From positions 85,036-149,035 of the forward strand of contig CAUJEM010000079.1 of the NCBI GenBank assembly GCA_963169915.1: 64,000 nucleotides of DNA, written 5' to 3'. The stretch's first letter is position 1; the number at the start of each line of letters is the position of its first letter. The position numbers and the translations under genes were made by a program. Origin of the DNA: Myxococcota bacterium. GTDB lineage: Bacteria; Myxococcota_A; Polyangia; Polyangiales; Polyangiaceae. Below are positions 56,067 to 64,000 of the stretch, piece after piece. The notes under the pieces were generated by a model. It made no database searches, was not told the origin of the DNA, and saw only the letters and a program-made list of their open reading frames with translations.

Positions 56067-57103
56067 TGGCGGCTCGAGCGCTCGCCGGTGCGCTGACGCT
56101 GCTGGCGCTGGGCGCGGCCTGCGAGCGCCCGGAGCCCTCGGCGCACGCCCGGGCCGCTCCGAGCGCGCGCGCCGCCACCCCGCCGACCTCGGCCGCCGCC
56201 ACCTCCCCGCTGCACCCGCCCGGTGCCCCAACCCCCTCCGCACGCACCTCGGCCTCACCGCGCCCCCAGCAGCCCGGCGCGGAGCTGACCTGGACCTACC
56301 CCCACACCAGCTATGGTCTGCTGCACGTGGTCGTCACCGTGCCCGCGCACCACGCCGGCGAGCGACTCCCGGTCCTCGTCGCCTTCCACGGCAAGGGTGA
56401 GGCGCTGAAGGGTCCCGCTCGCGGCGCACGGGGCTGGGTCGAGGACTACGCGCTGCCGCGCGCGCTGCGGCGCCTCGCCGCCCCACCGCTCACCGACGCG
56501 GATCTGGAGCACCTCTCCACGCCCGGGCGCCTCGCCCAGCTGAACGCGGCGCTCGCTGCGCGCCCCTTCGGCGGCGTCATCGTCGTCACGCCGTACACGC
56601 CCAACATCCTGGCCGGCTCGCGCTCGCTGGAGGCAGCAGCGCCCATGGCGCGCTGGCTCGTCGACGAGCTGTTGCCGCGCCTCATCCGGGAGACCCCGGC
56701 GCTCGCCGAGCCCAGCGCCACGGGCGTCGACGGGGTCAGTCTCGGTGGCAGGATGGCCCTGCTCGTCGGGCTCGCCGCCCCCGAGCGCTTCGGCACCGTG
56801 GGCGTCTTACAGCCCGCCTTCGACAGCTTCGACGCCAGCGAGCTGGCGCGCCGGGCAGCGCGCGCAGTAGCGCGCAACCCGAGGCTCAAGTTTCGGCTCC
56901 TGACCACCCACGACGACTATTTCCTCGTCGCCACCCGCAGCATCGCGCGCGCCTTCGAGAGCGCCCGGCTCCCGGTCGAGCTGGTCGTCCTGCCGGGCCC
57001 CCACGACTACGCGTTCAACCGCGGCCCTGGCGTCTATGAAATGCTGCTCTTGCACGACCGGAGCCTGCGGGGCTGGCCCACGCTGCCGCCGCCCGCGCCA
57101 TAA
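56066..57103 (+). CDS. putative lipoprotein esterase (alpha/beta hydrolase)
   Basis: 345-aa protein with an N-terminal hydrophobic signal ending in LLALGAAC (lipobox-like). A Pro/Ala/Ser-rich linker follows, then an esterase-D/phospholipase-type alpha/beta hydrolase: LPVLVAFHGKGEAL as oxyanion region, GVDGVSLGGRMALLVG as nucleophile elbow (Ser in GVSLGG) and GPHDYAFN as likely catalytic His. The start is GTG at 56066 inside the gloB stop (taGTG), giving strong translational coupling. The substrate is unknown. A hairpin follows at 57142-57171. Confidence 0.82.
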   Translation: MAARALAGALTLLALGAACERPEPSAHARAAPSARAATPPTSAAATSPLHPPGAPTPSARTSASPRPQQPGAELTWTYPHTSYGLLHVVVTVPAHHAGERLPVLVAFHGKGEALKGPARGARGWVEDYALPRALRRLAAPPLTDADLEHLSTPGRLAQLNAALAARPFGGVIVVTPYTPNILAGSRSLEAAAPMARWLVDELLPRLIRETPALAEPSATGVDGVSLGGRMALLVGLAAPERFGTVGVLQPAFDSFDASELARRAARAVARNPRLKFRLLTTHDDYFLVATRSIARAFESARLPVELVVLPGPHDYAFNRGPGVYEMLLLHDRSLRGWPTLPPPAP

Positions 57104-57141
57104 ATCCGCGCGGCTTCGGCGCTAGCGGTTGTCGCAAACCT

Positions 57142-57171
57142 CCGGCAAGGCTACGGCAGGCCCCTTGCCGG
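57142..57171 (+). terminator. 9-bp perfect hairpin between the esterase gene and icd
   Basis: CCGGCAAGG (57142-57150) and CCTTGCCGG (57163-57171) flank a 12-nt loop. It is located 38 bp after the esterase stop and 33 bp before icd. Without a T-run it may be a terminator or a structured icd leader. Confidence 0.45.
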
Positions 57172-57204
57172 CACTGAGTACCCCCCCGGCGCGGAGGCAA
57201 CGGA

Positions 57205-58596
<1,392 letters not shown>

Positions 58597-58638
58597 CGCC
58601 GCGCGCAACCCGCGCCGCTTCGGCACGAGTGGGGGCGC

Positions 58639-59901
58639 ATGTTCCCCTCACCTCGCCGTCTGCGCCTCGAGCGCTGGCTCCTCTGGGCGCTGCCCTCGGT
58701 GTTCGATGCTGTCCTCGTCGTCGCCTGCGGCCTCGACGGCTCCCTCGAGGACGCGCCCGAGCCCGCGCTCTCGGGTGAGCCGGAGCCCGAGGGCGGCGGC
58801 GCGCTCGCCGACGCGCCGCTCACCCCGCAGGACGCCGCCAGCGACGGTGACGCCCGAGAGCCCGAGCCCGCCCCGAGGGCGGCGGTAGCGGAGCAAGGCG
58901 CCCCCTGCACCGCCGAAGGGCAGCTCGCGTGCGAGGGGCACGCGCAGCGCTACGTGGTCCAGTGTGACGAGGGGCGCTGGGTGGCGCGCGCGCCCTGCGC
59001 CGAGGACGAGCGCTGTGACACGCGGCTCGGTGCCAGCGCCGGGAGCTGCCTCCCGCTCGTCCCGGAGTGCGCGGGCAAGAGCGCCGGAGCCGTGGTCTGC
59101 GCCGGGCTCGAGCGCTCGAGCTGCGGGGTGGATCTGGTGACGAGCTCCCCGCTGCTGCCTTGCGCCTACCGCTGCAGCGCGGGGAGCTGCAAGGGAGAGT
59201 GCCACCCCGGCGCGAGCGAGTGCGTCGGCGACGGGGGTCTCCGCCGCTGCACGGCCGGCGCGCTCTGGAGCCCGGTGGAGGCGTGTCCCAGTAGCGCGCC
59301 CCGCTGTGAGGACGGCGCGTGCACGGCGTGGGGGCCAGGCGGCACGTGCCACGACGCCGAGCTCGGCCGCTTCCGCCCGATCGTCGAGCCGCGCCCCGGG
59401 CAGCTCGTCATCACCGAGGTGCTGGCCAACCCGACCAACGAGCCCAGCCCCGCTCCCACCGACGCGACGCGCGAGTGGTTCGAGGTCGTCGCGCTGGCGG
59501 CGGTCGATCTGAACGGCGTGCAGCTCGACCGCGAGCGCGACACCGCGCCGCCCACGATGCTCGAGCGGCTCGACTGCGTGCACCTGAGCGCCGGTCAGCA
59601 CGCGCTCTTCGCGCGCTCCGTGGAGCCGGCCGCCAACCGCGGGCTGCCCAGGGTGACCGCCAGCTTCCCGTTCACCCTCGTGGACACGCGCGGCGAGCTG
59701 CGCCTGCTCGACCGCGCGGGGCTGGTGCTGGACGCCGTGAGCTGGCGCTCGGCCACCAGCGGTGTCGCGCGCCAGCTCAGCGCGGGCACCCTCAGCGCCG
59801 AAGCCAACGACGACGACCGCGCCTGGTGCGCCGCCACCACCCTCTACAACGGCGTCGACCGCGGCACGCCAGGGGCGCCCAACGACGTCGTGTGCCCCTG
59901 A
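58639..59901 (+). CDS. Cys-rich putative lipoprotein with C-terminal lamin-tail-like domain
   Basis: 420 aa. Signal with VLVVAC (lipobox), an acidic disordered stretch (about 35-90), then a Cys-rich middle (about 92-240, some 18 Cys in repeated CxxGx..xC patterns). The C-terminal about 170 residues begin GQLVITEVLANPTNEPSPAP and EWFEVVALAAVDLNGVQLDR, the opening of the bacterial LTD (lamin-tail) domain, with FPFTLVDTRGELRLLDRAG. LTD proteins are usually secreted and often surface-bound. Start ATG 58639. It converges on the 59913 gene. Confidence 0.78.
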   Translation: MFPSPRRLRLERWLLWALPSVFDAVLVVACGLDGSLEDAPEPALSGEPEPEGGGALADAPLTPQDAASDGDAREPEPAPRAAVAEQGAPCTAEGQLACEGHAQRYVVQCDEGRWVARAPCAEDERCDTRLGASAGSCLPLVPECAGKSAGAVVCAGLERSSCGVDLVTSSPLLPCAYRCSAGSCKGECHPGASECVGDGGLRRCTAGALWSPVEACPSSAPRCEDGACTAWGPGGTCHDAELGRFRPIVEPRPGQLVITEVLANPTNEPSPAPTDATREWFEVVALAAVDLNGVQLDRERDTAPPTMLERLDCVHLSAGQHALFARSVEPAANRGLPRVTASFPFTLVDTRGELRLLDRAGLVLDAVSWRSATSGVARQLSAGTLSAEANDDDRAWCAATTLYNGVDRGTPGAPNDVVCP

Positions 59902-59912
59902 AGGCGCTAGGC

Positions 59913-60461
59913 TCAGCGCCGCCTCAGCTCGAGCTCGTCGCCCCCGTCGAACAGCACGAGGGCGTCGCCGTCAGCGGTGAACCCCAGGCTCGCGTCGTCG
60001 CGGCGGGGACAGAGGAAGCTCAGCCTGAGTCGAGCGCCGCTCACCTGCACCCGTGCGCTGAAATGGCTCGCGGCGCTGTCCGGCAGGGAGTCAGCACCCT
60101 TCACGAAGACGTAGTCGAGCACGGCGCCGCCGTCGCGGACGCGCGCGGCGGCGCGCATCACGCTGGGGAGCCGGGCCTCGGGCTCGAGCGACCAGCGCAC
60201 GTGCCGCACGAGCGCGTAGTCCCCGTCGAGCAGACGTCCGCCGCGCCCCTCCGGCAGCCGATCGACGGTGAGCTGCTGCTCGACGACCTCGGCCCGCGGC
60301 AGGGCGATGGCGCCACAAACGCCCGCGTCCCCGGCGTCGGGCTCGGTCGTGCTGACTCCGGCGTCCACCGGCTCGAGCGCTAGCTCACACCCGAGCCAGG
60401 GGAGCATCAGCAGCGGCGTGAGGAGCACCGCGCGCGCCGCCTCGCGCCGCCAGAAGGTCAT
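59913..60461 (-). CDS. putative lipoprotein of unknown function
   Basis: 182 aa with a hydrophobic N-terminus ending LPWLGC, a lipobox-like site. Asp/Ala-rich spacer (VDAGVSTTEPDAGDAGVCG), then a beta-rich C-terminal portion (DYALVRHVRWSLEPEARL, DGDALVLFDGGDELELRRR). No family recognised. It lies between two plus-strand lipoprotein genes and diverges from the repeat lipoprotein gene (121 bp between starts). Confidence 0.65.
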   Translation of the reverse strand: MTFWRREAARAVLLTPLLMLPWLGCELALEPVDAGVSTTEPDAGDAGVCGAIALPRAEVVEQQLTVDRLPEGRGGRLLDGDYALVRHVRWSLEPEARLPSVMRAAARVRDGGAVLDYVFVKGADSLPDSAASHFSARVQVSGARLRLSFLCPRRDDASLGFTADGDALVLFDGGDELELRRR

Positions 60462-60582
60462 GGCTCAGGCTTGTAGTACGAGGCGAGGAGGCCGGGCGGC
60501 CGAGTTGCACCGGGAGCGCTTTCGCTGGACAATGGGCCCGGCCTTCGGACGGTCTCGAAGGCACATCGAGGAGGCTTGGCGT

Positions 60583-61680
60583 ATGCTTTGGAATCGACTA
60601 ATGGGTGGCGCGCTCCTGGGGCTCGCCGTGGTGGCCGCGGCCGGCTGTGAGAGCGGCAGCGATGGCGCGACGGACGGCACGGCGGGCAGCGGCGCGGTCG
60701 ACGGTGGCGCGGGTCAGGGCGGTGGCAGCGCCGGTCAGGGCGGCAGCGCCGGTCAGGGCGGCGGCAGCGCCGGTCAGGGCGGCGGCAGCGCCGGTCAGGG
60801 CGGCGGCAGCGCCGGTCAGGGCGGCAGCGCCGGTCAGGGCGGCAGCGCTGGTCAGGGTGGCGGCAGCGCCGGTCAGGGTGGCGGCAGCGCCGGCCAGGGC
60901 GGCGGCAGCGCCGGCCAGGGCGGCGGCAGCGCCGGTCAGGGTGGCGGCAGCGCCGGTCAGGGCGGCGGCAGCGCCGGTCAGGGCGGCAGCGCCGGTCAGG
61001 GCGGCGGCAGCGCCGGTCAGGGCGGCAGCGCCGGTCAGGGCGGCGGCAGCGCCGGTCAGAGCGGCAGCGCCGGTCAGGGCGGCAGCGCCGGTCAGGGCGG
61101 CAGCGGCGGGACGGGAGGCACTGCCGGAACGGCAGGGAGCGGCGGGAGCGGTGGCTCGACGTCACCGGCCCCCGAGTGCACGCGGAACGAAGACTGTCAG
61201 CTCGTCTCGGACTGCTGCACCTGCAGCGCGTGGCCGCTGGGGAGCCGCCTCCCGCCACAGTGTGGGCAGACCTGCGTCCAGTCGGCGTGCGATGCCGCGG
61301 GTGTCAAGGCGGCCCAGTGTGTGGCAGGGCAGTGCATCACCGCGCGGGACTGCGACAAGAGGCATGTCCAGTGTCGCCAAATGCCCCCACTGTGCAAGGC
61401 CGGCGAGGTGCCGAGCGTCGTCGGCACCTGCTGGGGTTCCTGCGTACCGGCCAGCGAGTGCCAAGCAGTGCTGGCGTGCACGAGCTGCGGCGCGGACGAC
61501 ACCTGCGTCCACGTACAAGCTGGCCGAGACATCAGCACACACTGCGTCCCCACCCCCACGGATTGCAGCGATGACGAGACCTGTGCGTGCATGGGCTCGC
61601 GGGTCTGCATCCCGCCCACACGGACCTGTCAGGACACTCGCGATGGGCTGCGCTGCAGCGGTCCCGGCCTAGGGGGCTAG
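60583..61680 (+). CDS. lipoprotein with GQGGGSA tandem repeats and a Cys-rich C-terminal domain
   Basis: 365 aa. Signal and lipid site AVVAAAGC, then about 132 residues made of 20 tandem units GQGGSA or GQGGGSA (residues about 44-175). The C-terminal about 180 residues contain some 26 cysteines (CQLVSDCCTCSAW, CGQTCVQSACDAAG, CTSCGADDTCVHV, CSDDETCACMGSRVC), presumably disulfide-rich. Glycine-rich repeats of this kind are common in lipoproteins of Polyangia. The ATG at 60583 follows GAGGAGG at 8 nt. Function unknown; the repeat probably acts as a flexible stalk. Confidence 0.85.
   Translation: MLWNRLMGGALLGLAVVAAAGCESGSDGATDGTAGSGAVDGGAGQGGGSAGQGGSAGQGGGSAGQGGGSAGQGGGSAGQGGSAGQGGSAGQGGGSAGQGGGSAGQGGGSAGQGGGSAGQGGGSAGQGGGSAGQGGSAGQGGGSAGQGGSAGQGGGSAGQSGSAGQGGSAGQGGSGGTGGTAGTAGSGGSGGSTSPAPECTRNEDCQLVSDCCTCSAWPLGSRLPPQCGQTCVQSACDAAGVKAAQCVAGQCITARDCDKRHVQCRQMPPLCKAGEVPSVVGTCWGSCVPASECQAVLACTSCGADDTCVHVQAGRDISTHCVPTPTDCSDDETCACMGSRVCIPPTRTCQDTRDGLRCSGPGLGG
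60712..61107. repeat. 18/21-bp tandem repeat array, about 20 units
   Basis: GGTCAGGGCGGCAGCGCC (18 bp) and its 21-bp variant with one extra GGC alternate for 396 bp: twelve 21-bp and eight 18-bp units. Units are nearly identical, so copy number may vary by slippage without breaking the frame. Encodes the GQGG(G)SA stalk of the 60583 lipoprotein. Confidence 0.97.
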
Positions 61681-61698
61681 CGGCGCCAGCCGCGCCGC

Positions 61699-61726
61699 TG
61701 GAGGCCCCTCGATCGAGGGGCCTCCA
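61699..61726. terminator. 28-nt perfect palindrome between convergent genes
   Basis: TGGAGGCCCCTCGA followed by its exact reverse complement TCGAGGGGCCTCCA. It lies between the repeat lipoprotein gene end and the mdh gene end. No T-run; probably a bidirectional terminator. Confidence 0.6.
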
Positions 61727-61748
61727 CGGCCGCTGGCACCGCGTGGGC

Positions 61749-62732
61749 TCAGCCCAGCAGCTCTTGGACCGTCTCCCGCTCGCTCACCAGCTCGGCGTTG
61801 GTGAGCTCGAGCTTGGACTTGGCAAAATCGGTCATGGCGTAGCTGGTGATGACCTCGTAGCTCCCCGGCTCCGTGGTCCGCACGGGCACGCCCGCCCAGA
61901 TCCCCTTGGCGAAGCCATAGCTCCCGTCGCTCTCCACCGCGACGGAGTGGATGGCGCCAGGCGTGCTCAGCGCGCGGACGTGGTCCATCATGGCGTTGCC
62001 GGCGCTGGCGGCGCTGGACTGCCCGCGGGCCTCCAGCACGGCCGCGCCGCGCTTGCCGATCTTGGGCAAGAACTCCGTCTCGAGCCACGCCTTGTCCGTG
62101 ATGACCTCGGTGACGGGCTTGCCGCCGATGGTGGCGTGCGTGAAATCGGCGAACATGCTCGGGCTGTGGTTGCCGTAGATGTAGAGGTCCGCGATCTCCG
62201 TGATGGGCACCCCGGCCTTCGCCGCGAGCTGACTGACGGCCCGGTTCTGGTCGAGTCGCACCATGGCGGTGAAGCGGCTCTTCGGCAGGCGGCGCGCCTG
62301 CTGAGCGGCGATCATGCAGTTGGTGTTGCAGGGGTTGCCGACCACGACGACCCGCGCGTCGTCTGCCGCCACCTCGTCGATGGCCTTGCCCTGGCCGACG
62401 AAGATCTTCCCGTTGTCCTTGAGCAGGTCCGCGCGCTCCATCCCGGGGAGGCGCGGCTTGCTGCCGACGAGCAGGCACCAGCTAGCGTCCTTGAAGGCCA
62501 CCTTCGGGTCATCGGTGAGGACCATCCCAGCCAGCAGCGGGAAGGCGCAGTCCTCGAGCTCCAGCGCTACGCCGCGCAGCGCGGCTTGCGCCTTCTCGAC
62601 GGGCAGCTCGAGGAGCTGCAAAATGACGGGCTGGTCCTTGCCCAGCATTTCCCCCGCTGCGATGCGAAACAGCGTGGCGTATCCGATGTTGCCGGCGGCG
62701 CCGGTGAGCGCGACTCGAACGGGCTTTTTCAT
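61749..62732 (-). CDS. mdh: malate dehydrogenase (cytosolic-type, TIGR01759-like)
   Basis: 327-aa NAD-dependent enzyme oxidising malate to oxaloacetate. Rossmann motif [15 protein letters not shown], then [25 protein letters not shown], the mobile loop [22 protein letters not shown], and the catalytic [13 protein letters not shown] with His. The form with [12 protein letters not shown] and long N-terminal helix is the cytosolic/chloroplast-like type rather than the LDH-like type. ATG at 62732 with GGAGAAG upstream. It diverges from sucC across 197 bp that contains a 7-bp hairpin (62785-62801). Confidence 0.96.
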   Translation of the reverse strand: MKKPVRVALTGAAGNIGYATLFRIAAGEMLGKDQPVILQLLELPVEKAQAALRGVALELEDCAFPLLAGMVLTDDPKVAFKDASWCLLVGSKPRLPGMERADLLKDNGKIFVGQGKAIDEVAADDARVVVVGNPCNTNCMIAAQQARRLPKSRFTAMVRLDQNRAVSQLAAKAGVPITEIADLYIYGNHSPSMFADFTHATIGGKPVTEVITDKAWLETEFLPKIGKRGAAVLEARGQSSAASAGNAMMDHVRALSTPGAIHSVAVESDGSYGFAKGIWAGVPVRTTEPGSYEVITSYAMTDFAKSKLELTNAELVSERETVQELLG

Positions 62733-62886
62733 GGCTGAGCTTCTCCGGGTGGAACCGATGCGCGGGAGCTAGCGCCGCGTGCCAAGGGACGCAACGTCCC
62801 TCCGCGGGCGCCCTCCACGCCCACCACGGGCGGCAGTGCCTGGTCGCCTGTGCTGTTGTCCTGGGACGAGCCTTGGAGTAGCTAAC

Positions 62887-62910
62887 CGCGGCGCGGCGTG
62901 CCGCGCCGCG
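62887..62910 (+). promoter_or_regulatory. very stable hairpin in the sucC leader
   Basis: CGCGGCGCGGC (62887-62897) and GCCGCGCCGCG (62900-62910) are perfectly complementary with a 2-nt centre, 19 nt before the sucC ATG. The Shine-Dalgarno-like AGGAA follows just after it. The stem could protect the transcript or regulate translation; alternatively it is incidental in GC-rich DNA. Confidence 0.5.
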
Positions 62911-62929
62911 CCCCACCAGGAACGACGCC

Positions 62930-64000
<1,071 letters not shown>

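Noticed and set aside
60712..61107. Tandem repeats considered as a CRISPR array
   Set aside because: Units are contiguous with no spacers and encode protein in frame.
60605..61672. Second plus-strand frame (APVRAAA repeats) and a minus-strand CRRPDRRC frame over the repeat lipoprotein gene
   Set aside because: 18/21-bp units keep all frames open; only the GQGGGSA frame has a signal peptide, good ribosome-binding site and a Cys-rich domain.

Overview
The window is about 70% GC, densely coded, and has the hallmarks of a Myxococcota chromosome, most likely class Polyangia. These include an alternative complex III plus caa3-oxidase operon, membrane-anchored Ser/Thr kinases with HRDLSPQN-type loops, PilZ proteins, many putative lipoproteins, and a Gly/Ser/Gln-repeat cysteine-rich lipoprotein. 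The phylum call is an inference from gene content. I see no prophage, insertion sequence, integron or CRISPR array; the region looks like ordinary chromosome, with unusual gene architectures rather than an island.

Layout. 1-15.5 kb (minus strand): the N-terminal half of carB, preceded by one 13-kb operon actA-actB-actC-actDE-actF-(small membrane protein)-sco-ctaC-ctaD-ctaE-ctaF. It encodes a quinol:cytochrome c oxidoreductase (alternative complex III, ACIII) and an A2-type caa3 cytochrome oxidase. A promoter is visible at 15443-15471. 15.7-23.9 kb (minus): a group-2 sigma-70 factor, rpmI-rplT-pheS (no adjacent infC or pheT) with its own promoter, dacB, and a large protein with degenerate receiver domains and TPRs. 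24-30 kb (plus): an orphan oligopeptide-type binding lipoprotein, a small exported protein, pyrG, a TPP riboswitch upstream of tenA, and a HEAT-repeat lipoprotein. 30.2-35.6 kb (plus): a four-gene TPR-associated TRAP transporter (TatT, TatP, TatQ, TatM) with an internal terminator after the binding-protein gene.

35.7-44.3 kb: a myxobacterial-type unknown protein, then a minus-strand unit of a 991-aa lipase-like lipoprotein, an outer-membrane barrel and thiopurine methyltransferase, followed by a MATE exporter and a pirin. 44.4-55.2 kb is a signalling and envelope block: a kinase with two kinase domains in tandem, a small exported protein, a protein with three tandem DsbA-like domains, a second membrane kinase next to a PilZ-TM-proline-rich protein, a divergent PilZ-only protein, a YbjN-like protein, a NUDIX hydrolase and tRNA-Arg(CCG). 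55.3-64 kb: gloB, a translationally coupled esterase-like gene, and three TCA-cycle genes (icd, mdh, sucC) interleaved with three putative lipoprotein genes.

Functionally, the window couples respiration (ACIII to caa3 oxidase, with Sco for copper delivery), TCA-cycle enzymes, nucleotide synthesis (carB, pyrG) and thiamine salvage to a large set of envelope and signalling proteins. The features I would look at first are the TPAT-type TRAP operon, the triple DsbA-like protein, the fused ActD-ActE subunit, the degenerate-receiver/TPR protein, and the NUDIX gene whose start codon lies 6 nt past the 3' end of a tRNA. Many genes overlap or are separated by only a few bases, so translational coupling is probably common.
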